DNA of 33,838 bases from an uncultured Pelagibacteraceae bacterium. GTDB lineage: Bacteria; Pseudomonadota; Alphaproteobacteria; Pelagibacterales; Pelagibacteraceae. Shown here piece by piece: positions 9,530-17,580 of this stretch. The position numbers and the translations under genes were made by a program. The notes beneath the pieces were generated by a model. It worked only from the letters and a program-made list of their open reading frames with translations, did not search any database and was not told the origin of the DNA. The stretch is taken from positions 1 to 33,838 of the forward strand of contig CACHAX010000011.1 in NCBI GenBank assembly GCA_902577875.1, read 5' to 3'. The stretch's first letter is position 1. The number at the start of each line of letters is the position of its first letter.

Positions 9530-11436
9530 TTTGTTTTTTTAATTACAACTTTAGAATTTAAAGTTTCTAAGACCTTCGTTTCAATAGATTTTGCATCTAA
9601 ACCAGCTTCTTTATACATTTCTTCTGGTTTATCTTGATCTAAAAATTTATCAGGCAAAATCATTGATCTAAATTTTAAATTATTATCTAATAAACTCTTT
9701 TCATTTAAGAAATGATTTACATGGGCTCCAAAACCTCCGATTGAACCTTCTTCCAATGTAATTAATACTTCATGATTTGTCGCAACTTGCCACATGAGAT
9801 TTTCATCCAGAGGTTTTGCAAATCTAGCATCTATAATTGTTGGATTAATTCCCATTTTTTTTAAACTTTCTTCAGCCAATAGACATTCTTTTAATCTGTT
9901 TCCAAAACTTGCTAAGGCAACATTCTTTCCTTCTCTTATAATTCTACCTTTTCCAATATCTATTTTTTCGTTGATATCGGGTAATTCTAAACCTACTCCA
10001 TTTCCCCTTGGATATCTAAATGCGCACGGTTGATTATTAATATCTACTGTCGTATTAACCATTTTCACCAATTCTGCCTCATCACTTGCTGCCATGACAA
10101 TAAAATTAGGTAAAGTTGATAAATATGTAATATCAAAAGCACCCGCATGAGTAGCCCCATCAGCTCCAACTAAACCAGCTCTATCAATTGCAAATCTTAC
10201 CGGTAAACTTTGAATTGCAACGTCATGAACTACCTGATCATAAGCTCTTTGTAAAAATGTTGAATAAATTGCTGCATAAGGCTTATAACCTTCTGTGGCT
10301 AAACCTGCAGCAAAAGTAACAGCATGTTGCTCAGCGATTCCAACATCAAAAGTTCTATCCGGGAAAGCTTTGCTAAATGCGTCCATACCTGTCCCAGACG
10401 GCATAGCTGCAGTTATACCCACAATTTTACTGTCTTTCTTTGCATGCTCTATTAATGTATTTGCAAATACCTTCGTAAAAGCAGGAGCTTTAGTTGTTGA
10501 TTTTTGTTGAACTCCAGTTTGAACATTGAATTTTGTAACTCCATGATATTTATCATCAGATTTTTCAGCAAAACTATATCCTTTACCTTTTTGAGTTTTT
10601 ACATGAATTAGTATTGGACCATTATAATTACTTTCTTTTGCATTTTTTAAAATAGGCAATAGAACATCTAAATCATGACCATCAATTGGACCAACATAAT
10701 AAAAACCTAAAGAATTAAATAATGTGCCCCCTGTGACAGCTGACCTCAAAAAATCTTCAGCCTTTCCAGCCTTTTTGCTAAATCTTTTTGAAAAAGATGA
10801 AATAATCATTTTAACTGTTTCTCTGAGGCTAAAATAAATTTTACCTGAAAAAATTTTAGCAAGATAAGATTTCATTGCACCAACTGGTTTTGCAATTGAC
10901 ATATCATTGTCATTCAAGATTACGATCATTTTTGTTTTTGAGTCTCCAGCATTATTCATAGCTTCATATGCCATTCCTGCACTCATGGCACCGTCACCAA
11001 TTACTGCTATAACCTGATCTGATTTATTTGATAATTTATTTGCTGTTGCAATACCAAGTCCAGCAGAAATAGAAGTAGAACTATGAGCCGCACCAAAAGG
11101 GTCAAATTCACTTTCCGATCGCTTTGTAAAACCAGATAATCCATTTCCTTGTCTTAAAGTTTGTATTTTATCTTTTCTTCCTGTTAAAATTTTATGAGGG
11201 TATGATTGATGCCCAACATCCCATATCAATTTGTCCTTTGGGGTGTCAAAAACATAATGAAGTGCTACAGTTAATTCTACAACACCTAAGCCTGCACCGA
11301 GATGACCACCTGTTTTTGAAACAGCATCAATCATTTCACTTCTTACTTCGTCTGATAAAATTTTTAATTCTTCATTATTGAGTTTTTTTATATCTGACGG
11401 AAAATTAATATTATTTAAATATTTATAATTCTGCAT
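9526..11436 (-). CDS. dxs: 1-deoxy-D-xylulose-5-phosphate synthase
   Basis: The 636-residue transketolase-like enzyme makes 1-deoxyxylulose 5-phosphate from pyruvate and glyceraldehyde 3-phosphate, the entry to the MEP isoprenoid pathway and a precursor for thiamine and B6. [19 protein letters not shown] (42-60) and the thiamine-diphosphate motif GDGAMSAG (147-154) are in the first domain. [15 protein letters not shown] carries catalytic Glu369, and [15 protein letters not shown] follows. A C-terminal transketolase domain has FGAHVNHFL. Its ATG directly follows the ispA stop codon, so xseB-ispA-dxs form one operon. The product feeds the two prenyl synthases in this window. Confidence 0.97.
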   Translation of the reverse strand: MQNYKYLNNINFPSDIKKLNNEELKILSDEVRSEMIDAVSKTGGHLGAGLGVVELTVALHYVFDTPKDKLIWDVGHQSYPHKILTGRKDKIQTLRQGNGLSGFTKRSESEFDPFGAAHSSTSISAGLGIATANKLSNKSDQVIAVIGDGAMSAGMAYEAMNNAGDSKTKMIVILNDNDMSIAKPVGAMKSYLAKIFSGKIYFSLRETVKMIISSFSKRFSKKAGKAEDFLRSAVTGGTLFNSLGFYYVGPIDGHDLDVLLPILKNAKESNYNGPILIHVKTQKGKGYSFAEKSDDKYHGVTKFNVQTGVQQKSTTKAPAFTKVFANTLIEHAKKDSKIVGITAAMPSGTGMDAFSKAFPDRTFDVGIAEQHAVTFAAGLATEGYKPYAAIYSTFLQRAYDQVVHDVAIQSLPVRFAIDRAGLVGADGATHAGAFDITYLSTLPNFIVMAASDEAELVKMVNTTVDINNQPCAFRYPRGNGVGLELPDINEKIDIGKGRIIREGKNVALASFGNRLKECLLAEESLKKMGINPTIIDARFAKPLDENLMWQVATNHEVLITLEEGSIGGFGAHVNHFLNEKSLLDNNLKFRSMILPDKFLDQDKPEEMYKEAGLDAKSIETKVLETLNSKVVIKKTN

Positions 11437-12306
11437 TTATTTATTTCTACTTAATATAAATTCAATTGTCTCTTTTAAATCACTAGCATTATTTCCATAG
11501 CTAACTAAACTATTAAATATTTCTTTTTTTAGTTTTGATGCATATTTAATAGCATTTTTATACCCTAGTAAACTTATTAATGTTGCTTTTCCCCTTTTAG
11601 AATCTTTATTTGTTTTTTTTCCTGCAGTTTTTGATGTACTACTATAATCAATTAAATCATCTGCAATTTGAAAAAGTAAACCAATTTTTTCACCAATAAG
11701 TGAGAATTTTTTTATTTGATGTTTTTTATTTGTCAAAATAATTGGAGACAAACAGCTGAATGAAAATAATTTTCCAGTCTTTTTAATCTCCATATCTATA
11801 ACTTTTTGTTTAGAAACTTTTTTTTTTTCATAATTTAAATCTAGAAATTGACCTCCAGCTATCCCTTGATGTCCTGATGATTGAGATATTAGATTTATTA
11901 AAGTTATTTTTTTATTGTTGCTTACATTAAACCTTGGATCAGATAAAATTTCAAAAGCTAATGTCAAAAGGGAGTTTCCAGCTAAAACAGCTGTTGATTC
12001 TCCAAATTTTTTATGTGTAGTTAGTTTGCCTCTTCTAATATCATCATCATCCATACAAGGTAAATCGTCATGTATTAGTGAATAAGCATGTATACATTCA
12101 ACAGCTGAACTTAAATATAAAAGATATTTTTTTTCTACATTAAAAATTTTTCCTACATCAAAAATAAGCTTAGATCTTATTTTTTTTCCTCCAGGAAATA
12201 AACCATACTTAATTGGTGCAATTAGATTTGTTTTTCTTTGTTTTGCTAAGTAATTTTTTAAAAATTTATTTACTTCATTAACAGTTTTAAATAATTTTTT
12301 TTTCAT
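11437..12306 (-). CDS. ispA: Geranyl/farnesyl diphosphate synthase
   Basis: The 289-residue short-chain trans-prenyl synthase has first motif DDLPCMDDDD (80-89), with the two-residue insertion typical of bacterial type II FPP synthases, and second motif DDLID (216-220). GGKKIRSKL near 39 and GHQGIAGGQFLDL near 145 also fit IspA. The aromatic/polar residues before the first motif (AYSLIHDD) suit a C15 product, feeding quinone and undecaprenyl synthesis. It overlaps xseB by 4 bases and abuts dxs, as in many proteobacteria. Confidence 0.94.
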   Translation of the reverse strand: MKKKLFKTVNEVNKFLKNYLAKQRKTNLIAPIKYGLFPGGKKIRSKLIFDVGKIFNVEKKYLLYLSSAVECIHAYSLIHDDLPCMDDDDIRRGKLTTHKKFGESTAVLAGNSLLTLAFEILSDPRFNVSNNKKITLINLISQSSGHQGIAGGQFLDLNYEKKKVSKQKVIDMEIKKTGKLFSFSCLSPIILTNKKHQIKKFSLIGEKIGLLFQIADDLIDYSSTSKTAGKKTNKDSKRGKATLISLLGYKNAIKYASKLKKEIFNSLVSYGNNASDLKETIEFILSRNK

Positions 12307-12539
12307 TTTTTTGAGATTAATTCTCCAATTTTTAGCTTTGTACTTTCGGTTATATTTTTTGAGTCTTTTTGAAATTTTTTCTCTATTAAATTATTTAACT
12401 TTATTAAATATTGATAATCATCAATAGAATCCTCTAAATTTTTTTTATTTTCTAGTTTTTGAATTAAACGATCTGCTATATCTGTGAGTTCACTCAAAGA
12501 TTTCGATTCAATATCATCTGGCAAAATTTTTTCATTCAT
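12303..12539 (-). CDS. xseB: Exodeoxyribonuclease VII small subunit
   Basis: The 78-residue acidic/lysine-rich helical protein has a core similar to XseB (SLSELTDIADRLIQKLENKK, residues 14-33), with two predicted helices and the family's usual 70-85 residue length. XseB binds XseA to form exonuclease VII, which degrades single-stranded DNA in both directions. Identification leans partly on position, because xseB-ispA-dxs is a common gene order. It overlaps ispA by 4 bases and is divergent from the next gene by only 20 bases. The large subunit gene xseA is not in the window. Confidence 0.87.
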   Translation of the reverse strand: MNEKILPDDIESKSLSELTDIADRLIQKLENKKNLEDSIDDYQYLIKLNNLIEKKFQKDSKNITESTKLKIGELISKK

Positions 12540-12559
12540 ATAATAATTTGTAATATTAT

Positions 12560-13495
12560 ATGAAAATTAATGATTCAAATATTAAAAAAGCAGTAAAATA
12601 TTTAAATAATAACGAATGTATTGGAATACCTACGGAAACTGTGTATGGATTAGCTGCTAATGCCTATTCTGATAAAGGTACCAAAAGAATATTTAAATTA
12701 AAAGGAAGGCCTACCGATAACCCCTTAATAGTTCATTACTATAATATTAAGGATTTGGAAAAAGATTGTGAAACTAATACTTTGTTTTATAAACTTTATA
12801 ATTCATTATGTCCTGGGCCAATTACATTTATATTAAAACTAAAAAATGAAAGCAAAATTTCAAAAAACGTTACTAATAACAAAAAAACATTAGGTGTAAG
12901 ATTTCCAAGTCACCGAACCGCTAGAAAATTATTAAAATCTTTAAAATATCCTTTGGCAGCACCAAGCGCAAATATCTCGGAAGGGATAAGTCCAGTGACA
13001 AAAGATGATGTATACGATGAATTTGGAGAAAAAATTAAATTTATTCTAGAAGGTGGAAGGTCAAAGGTTGGTATTGAATCTACGATAATAAGTTTAGTAA
13101 AAGAACCCCAAATTTTAAGATTGGGTGGTTTAGATATTTCTATATTAAATAAAATATTAAAAATAAATTTAAAAACTAATTTGCATAAAAAAAGCAATAT
13201 AAATAGTCCAGGTAGAGGGAAAATTCATTATTCACCAGGTGTACCCATTAGATTAAACGCAGCTAAAATAAAAAAAGATGAGGCTTTTATCCTAATTAAG
13301 AAGAAAAAAGAAAATAATAAGAATTATTTTTACTTAAGTAAGACAAATAATCTAATGGAGAGTGTTAAAAATTTATATAAAACATTAAGAAAAATTAAAA
13401 AATTAGGTTACAAAAAAATAGCTGTTCAAAGAATTCCAAATCAAAACTTTGGATTAGTGATAAACGATAGACTTTTTAGAGCATCAAAAAAATGA
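12560..13495 (+). CDS. L-threonylcarbamoyladenylate synthase, Sua5 type
   Basis: The 311-residue protein has the YrdC/Sua5 fold: IGIPTETVYGLAANA (21-35), FKLKGRPTDNPLIVH (45-59), LGVRFPSH near 112, and PLAAPSANISEGISP near 131. It makes threonylcarbamoyl-AMP from Thr, bicarbonate and ATP for the universal t6A37 modification of ANN-decoding tRNAs. Unlike the short TsaC form (about 190 residues), it has a C-terminal Sua5 extension after the linker SPGRGKIHYSPGVP (~216-229). It overlaps the following ABC gene by 4 bases (ATGA), so the three genes 12560-15007 are probably one operon, although no shared function is evident. Confidence 0.93.
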   Translation: MKINDSNIKKAVKYLNNNECIGIPTETVYGLAANAYSDKGTKRIFKLKGRPTDNPLIVHYYNIKDLEKDCETNTLFYKLYNSLCPGPITFILKLKNESKISKNVTNNKKTLGVRFPSHRTARKLLKSLKYPLAAPSANISEGISPVTKDDVYDEFGEKIKFILEGGRSKVGIESTIISLVKEPQILRLGGLDISILNKILKINLKTNLHKKSNINSPGRGKIHYSPGVPIRLNAAKIKKDEAFILIKKKKENNKNYFYLSKTNNLMESVKNLYKTLRKIKKLGYKKIAVQRIPNQNFGLVINDRLFRASKK

Positions 13496-14229
13496 AAAAT
13501 TTAGTAGAAGTTAAGAACATAAAAAAAAATTATGGAAAGAATGAGGCTGTAAAAGGTATAAGCTTTAACATAAAAGAGGACGAAATTTTAGGCTTATTAG
13601 GCCCAAATGGTTCAGGCAAAACAACAACGATAGGAATGTTATTGGGACTTTTAAAACCAACTAGTGGGGAAATCTTTATAAATGGTCAGAAATTGGAGGG
13701 CAATAGAATTAAAATCTTGGAACAGATTAACTTCATATCTCCATATATTGAATTACCAAAAAAACTCACAGTTAAACAAAATTTAACTGTTTATGGAAAA
13801 TTATATAAAATAAACAATATTAATGAGAGAATCGATTTTTTATCAGAAAAATTAAGATTAGAAGATTTGCTTCATAGCATTACAGGTGAATTATCATCTG
13901 GACAAAAAAATAGAGTAAGTTTGGCAAAAGCATTAATCAACGAACCAAAAGTATTGCTATTAGATGAGCCAACCGCATCATTAGATCCAGAAGTAGGTGA
14001 TTTTGTTAGATCGTTTTTGGAAGATTATAAAAAAGAAAAAAAAATATCTATACTTCTTGCCTCTCATAATATGAATGAAGTCACTAGGCTTTGTAAGTCA
14101 ATTCTAATGATGAAGGATGGAATTATTATCGATGAAGGAAATCCTGAAGAATTAATCAATAAACATGGCAGAACAAACCTTGAAGAAGTATTTTTAAAAT
14201 TATCCAGGAGTAGAAATGAGCTTAACTAG
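13492..14229 (+). CDS. ABC transporter ATP-binding protein (ABC-2 type exporter)
   Basis: The 245-residue ATPase has Walker A GPNGSGKTT (37-45), signature LSSGQ (134-138), Walker B VLLLDEP (154-160) and the switch His192 in ASHNMNE. It powers the membrane partner encoded next, which overlaps it by 14 bases. The Q-loop region reads INFISPYIEL without the usual glutamine; I recall this SPY form from a subset of ABC-2 ATPases, so it need not mean loss of function. The substrate cannot be read from the sequence. No substrate-binding protein is nearby, which fits an exporter. Confidence 0.93.
   Translation: MKNLVEVKNIKKNYGKNEAVKGISFNIKEDEILGLLGPNGSGKTTTIGMLLGLLKPTSGEIFINGQKLEGNRIKILEQINFISPYIELPKKLTVKQNLTVYGKLYKINNINERIDFLSEKLRLEDLLHSITGELSSGQKNRVSLAKALINEPKVLLLDEPTASLDPEVGDFVRSFLEDYKKEKKISILLASHNMNEVTRLCKSILMMKDGIIIDEGNPEELINKHGRTNLEEVFLKLSRSRNELN
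14206..14210 (+). promoter_or_regulatory. Shine-Dalgarno site setting the ABC permease start
   Basis: AGGAG ends 5 bases before the ATG at 14216, inside the end of the ATPase gene. It supports the 14216 start over a second ATG at 14231, just after the ATPase stop codon, and implies translational coupling. Confidence 0.7.
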
Positions 14230-15007
14230 AATGTATGGTCTTTTTTTAAGACATTTTTATTTAATTACCAGATCTTTTCCAAGGGTTTTGGATCTTGTTT
14301 ATTGGCCAACTATTCAAATCACTTTGTGGGGATTTATCTCAAATTTTTTTGCAACACATACAACTTATTATAATAATGCAGTTGGAGTTATATTAACTTG
14401 CGCAATCCTTTATGATTTTCTTTTCAGAACCAGTATTGGATTTAATATGCTATTTCTTGAAGAAATTTGGAGCAGAAACTTTACAAATTTATTTATTGCA
14501 CCAATGAAAATTGGTGAAATATTAACTTCACTTGTTGCTACAGCTTTAATAAGAGCTCTTATAGGTTTAATACCAGCAGTGCTTTTAACTTCTCCATTAT
14601 TCGGTATTTCTATTTTAGATTTAGGAATATTTTTATTCTTTTTATTTTTGAGTCTATATTTATTTGGAATAACACTTGGTGTCCTGGTATCAGCTGGTTT
14701 ATTAAGATATGGACCCTCTTTTGAAAATATAGCTTGGTCCACGATGTTTTTACTAGCGCCATTTGGATGCATATATTATCCAATAGAAATCTTGCCAGAA
14801 GTCTTTCAAAAAATAGCCTACTTGTTACCTTTGGTTTATATTTTTGAAGAAGCAAGAAATATTTTAATAAATCAAACTGTAGATCTTCAAAATATCTATT
14901 ATGCATTCATGTGGAATGGGGTTTACTTTGTATTATCGATTGGTTTATTCTATTATTCTTTCAATGTCGCAAAAAATAAAGGAACACTTATTAATATGGG
15001 AGAATAG
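14216..15007 (+). CDS. ABC-2 type transporter permease
   Basis: The 263-residue integral membrane protein has about six hydrophobic segments, including VGVILTCAILYDFLF, ALIGLIPAVLLT, LGIFLFFLFLSLYLFGITLG and a final YFVLSIGLFYYSF. The middle has the ABC-2 family pattern FNMLFLEEIWSRNFTNLF followed by APMKIGEI. It forms the transmembrane channel for the ATPase encoded just upstream, resembling YadH-like exporters. The substrate is unknown. The stop codon directly abuts the 3' CCA of the convergent tRNA gene. Confidence 0.92.
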   Translation: MSLTRMYGLFLRHFYLITRSFPRVLDLVYWPTIQITLWGFISNFFATHTTYYNNAVGVILTCAILYDFLFRTSIGFNMLFLEEIWSRNFTNLFIAPMKIGEILTSLVATALIRALIGLIPAVLLTSPLFGISILDLGIFLFFLFLSLYLFGITLGVLVSAGLLRYGPSFENIAWSTMFLLAPFGCIYYPIEILPEVFQKIAYLLPLVYIFEEARNILINQTVDLQNIYYAFMWNGVYFVLSIGLFYYSFNVAKNKGTLINMGE

Positions 15008-15084
15008 TGGTGCGCCCGCAAGGAGTCGAACCCTGAACCTCCAGAGCCGAAATCTGGCGCTCTATCCAGTTGAGCTACGAACGC
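15008..15084 (-). tRNA. tRNA-Arg, anticodon TCG
   Basis: Read on the - strand the 77 bases fold as a full cloverleaf. Acceptor GCGTTCG pairs with CGGGCGC (two G-T pairs). The D arm starts GCTC and ends GAGC. Anticodon stem CCAGA/TCTGG encloses loop TTTCGGC, giving anticodon TCG at bases 15048-15050. The T stem CAGGG/CCTTG encloses TTCGACT. The discriminator A and the CCA tail are encoded. This tRNA reads CGN arginine codons. Its 3' end touches the stop codon of the convergent permease, and its 5' end lies 23 bases from the divergent rluD start. Confidence 0.96.
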
Positions 15085-15094
15085 ATGGTAATTT

Positions 15095-15124
15095 AATATA
15101 ATAATTTATGAAAAATATCATCAA
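15095..15124 (-). promoter_or_regulatory. Candidate promoter of tRNA-Arg, overlapping the rluD start
   Basis: On the - strand TTGATG (15119-15124) and TATATT (15095-15100) are 18 bases apart and resemble a sigma-70 -35/-10 pair. Transcription would begin a few bases before the tRNA 5' end at 15084. The -35 box would lie inside the first codons of the divergent rluD gene. Confidence 0.35.
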
Positions 15125-16088
15125 TTTTATTATTAAAGAAGAGGATGGTAATAAGAGAATAGACACTATATTAGCATATCATGATAAGAGTTTGAGCAGA
15201 ACAAGAGTAAAAAATTTAATACTAGATAGTAAATTAAAAATTAACAATAGAGTTATAAAAGACCCCTCAAGTAAAGCTAAACTAAATGACAAAATTGAGC
15301 TTGATATCATTGAACCTAAGAAACAAAGCTTAAAACCTTATAATTTTAAATTAAATATAATTTATGAAGATGATGATTTGATCGTAATTGACAAACCTTC
15401 TGGAATTTCTATGCATCCCGGTGCTGGGAATTATGACAATACAATAGTTAACGCATTAATGAATTATGATAGCAAAAATTTATCTGATATTGGAGATGAA
15501 CTTAGGCCTGGAATAGTTCATAGAATTGATAAAGATACATCTGGATTAATTGTAATTGCAAAAAATAATTTAACACATGAAAAATTATCAATTCAATTCT
15601 CTGAACATTCTATAACAAGAGTTTACCAAACTTTAGTATGGGGAAAATTAAGACCTCAAAAAGGAAAAATTGAAACGTTCATAACAAGAAGTTCAAAAAA
15701 CAGACAGATGATGGAAGTATCTTCTAGAAAAGGCAAAAAAGCAATTACACATTATGAAACTTTAGAGCTTTTTGAGAGTGACAAAGTTCCAACATTTAGT
15801 TTTATACAGTGTAAACTAGAAACTGGGCGAACTCATCAAATAAGAGTTCATATGTCATACAAAGGTAATAATATTCTCGGAGATAAAAAATATAAAAAAA
15901 AATTTAAGAAATTTAAAAACATTGATGAAGATCTAAATAATAAAATTTTAAATCTAGATAGACAATTTTTACATGCTAAACAGTTAGGCTTTGATCATCC
16001 AAAGACAGGAGAAAGATTAGAATTTTCATCAAATATACCAAACGAATTAAATGAAATCTTAAAAAAACTAAGTAAATTAAGTAAATAA
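15108..16088 (+). CDS. rluD: Large-subunit rRNA pseudouridine synthase, RluD type
   Basis: The 326-residue RluA-family enzyme has an N-terminal S4 RNA-binding domain (about 15-70, with RIDTILAYHDKSLSRTRVK) and a catalytic domain. IVIDKPSGISMHPGAG (92-107) precedes GIVHRIDKDTSGL with catalytic Asp141, and LETGRTHQIRVHMSY near 240 is also diagnostic. The S4 domain plus HPGAG favours RluD, which modifies helix 69 of 23S rRNA, over RluA or RluC. That choice is inference from family knowledge. A TATAAT lies only 6 bases before the ATG, so a leaderless message is possible. Confidence 0.9.
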   Translation: MKNIINFIIKEEDGNKRIDTILAYHDKSLSRTRVKNLILDSKLKINNRVIKDPSSKAKLNDKIELDIIEPKKQSLKPYNFKLNIIYEDDDLIVIDKPSGISMHPGAGNYDNTIVNALMNYDSKNLSDIGDELRPGIVHRIDKDTSGLIVIAKNNLTHEKLSIQFSEHSITRVYQTLVWGKLRPQKGKIETFITRSSKNRQMMEVSSRKGKKAITHYETLELFESDKVPTFSFIQCKLETGRTHQIRVHMSYKGNNILGDKKYKKKFKKFKNIDEDLNNKILNLDRQFLHAKQLGFDHPKTGERLEFSSNIPNELNEILKKLSKLSK

Positions 16089-16131
16089 AACGATTGTAAA
16101 AAAAAATTTCTCTATTACATAAATACTTCCA

Positions 16132-17022
16132 ATGAGTAATAACACATACAACTTGCCTACCCTTTCAAATGAAGGTGGGTTAGCAGCATATCTAGCTCAA
16201 ATAAAAAAATTCCCAATGCTAGATGCAGAAGAAGAATATATGCTGGCTAAAAACTGGCAAACAACGGGAAATGTTAAATCAGCTGAAAAACTTGTCACAA
16301 GTCACTTAAGACTAGTTGCAAAAATAGCTATGGGTTACAAAGGTTATGGGTTGCCTCTAAATGAAATGATTTCAGAAGGTAACGTAGGTTTAATGCAAGC
16401 TGTTAAAAAATTTGAGCCAGAAAAAGGTTTTAGACTTGCAACTTACGCAATGTGGTGGATTAAAGCTTCTATTCAAGAATATATTCTAAGATCATGGAGC
16501 TTGGTAAAAATTGGAACTACAACGGCTCAGAAAAAGCTTTTTTTTAATTTGAAGAAACTGAAAAATCAAATTGCGCCTAGAACCGAGGGTGACTTGCGCG
16601 ATGAACACGTAAAAGATATAGCAAACAGATTAGATGTTAGTGAACAAGAAGTAGTATCTATGAATAGAAGACTTTCAGGGAAAGAGCAGTCATTAAATGC
16701 ACCAATTGGAGAAGACGGTGATGAATGGCAAGATTGGGTTGTGGACAATGAAATGGATCAGGAACTTAAATTTGCCCAAAATGAAGAAATGGAGCAACGA
16801 AAAGATCTCCTTCAAGATTCTATTAAAATTTTAAATGAAAGAGAAAAAGAAATCCTTTACTCAAGAAGGTTAACTGATGACCCAATAACCTTGGAAGATT
16901 TAAGCAAAAAATTTAAAATAAGCAGAGAAAGAATAAGACAAATAGAAAATAAAGCTTTTGAAAAACTGCAAAAGCACATGCTTAATTCAGCTAAATCTAA
17001 AAACCTTTTGCCAGCTAATTGA
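16132..17022 (+). CDS. rpoH: RNA polymerase sigma factor RpoH (sigma-32)
   Basis: The 296-residue sigma-70 family protein has region 2 with ISEGNVGLMQAVKKFEPEKG (80-99) and FRLATYAMWWIKASIQEYIL (100-119). The RpoH box QKKLFFNLKK (133-142) identifies the heat-shock sigma factor. Region 4 ends with a helix-turn-helix (LEDLSKKFKISRERIRQIEN). It directs RNA polymerase to chaperone and protease genes such as ftsH, which is also in this window. I saw no convincing sigma-32 promoter before ftsH. The stop codon lies one base from the convergent IalB-family gene. Confidence 0.96.
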   Translation: MSNNTYNLPTLSNEGGLAAYLAQIKKFPMLDAEEEYMLAKNWQTTGNVKSAEKLVTSHLRLVAKIAMGYKGYGLPLNEMISEGNVGLMQAVKKFEPEKGFRLATYAMWWIKASIQEYILRSWSLVKIGTTTAQKKLFFNLKKLKNQIAPRTEGDLRDEHVKDIANRLDVSEQEVVSMNRRLSGKEQSLNAPIGEDGDEWQDWVVDNEMDQELKFAQNEEMEQRKDLLQDSIKILNEREKEILYSRRLTDDPITLEDLSKKFKISRERIRQIENKAFEKLQKHMLNSAKSKNLLPAN

Positions 17023-17023
17023 T

Positions 17024-17560
17024 TTACAACTTGGATTTCGATAATTCTAAAGATTTATTAAAACCTTTAAGTGAGCTATAAAGCTCAATTGGTTCATCAT
17101 AAAAAGCATCAATTGCAAACATAAAACTATCCGAGTTAGTTAATTTTCTATTAATTAATTTAAAAATTTTATTTTTATTATCTATATCTTGTTTGTTATT
17201 AACTGTAATTATACATCCATATGTTTCACATTTAATAAAAGGGATATTAATTTGTTCATTTGAGCCATCAAAAATTAAAGCAGCTTTTTGCATTAAATTT
17301 ACACCCAATGGGGTAATGATCGTAAATATTTCAAAGTAGTTGTTATCTTTTTTCATGATACTGTAAATAATTTTAAACTCTAATCGAAAATTTCCACTAT
17401 CAATATAAACAACCTGATTTATCTCACAATTCTTAATTTCTCCTTTTTTAAAACAATTAACTTGCCAATCATCAATATTTTGAGAATAAATTTTCTCATC
17501 AGCGCTTACTAAACTAAATATAAAAAAAAATAATAAACTAAATAATTTGATTTTAGCCAT
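17024..17560 (-). CDS. IalB-family (invasion-associated locus B) periplasmic protein
   Basis: The 178-residue protein has a signal peptide (FSLLFFFIFSLVSA, cut near residue 20). The mature part fits the IalB family: DWQVNCFKKGEIKNCEI, then PLGVNLMQKAALIFDG, then IPFIKCETYGC. Cys36, Cys45, Cys111 and Cys116 probably form two disulphides, as in the family. IalB proteins are common periplasmic or envelope proteins in Alphaproteobacteria; the name comes from Bartonella and the biochemical role is unclear. It starts 20 bases after the tpsA stop on the same strand, with no terminator between, so it is probably co-transcribed and may help the secreted protein cross the periplasm. That last point is inference. 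Confidence 0.8.
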   Translation of the reverse strand: MAKIKLFSLLFFFIFSLVSADEKIYSQNIDDWQVNCFKKGEIKNCEINQVVYIDSGNFRLEFKIIYSIMKKDNNYFEIFTIITPLGVNLMQKAALIFDGSNEQINIPFIKCETYGCIITVNNKQDIDNKNKIFKLINRKLTNSDSFMFAIDAFYDEPIELYSSLKGFNKSLELSKSKL

Positions 17561-17580
17561 TTAGTATTAATTAAAAATTA

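Noticed and set aside
14410-14906. Two open frames on the - strand within the ABC permease
   Set aside because: They are shadows of a real membrane-protein gene; no ribosome site and no family motif.
16089-16131. rpoH promoter in the gap after rluD
   Set aside because: TTGTAA and TATTAC or TACATA occur, but spacing and match are too poor to call.
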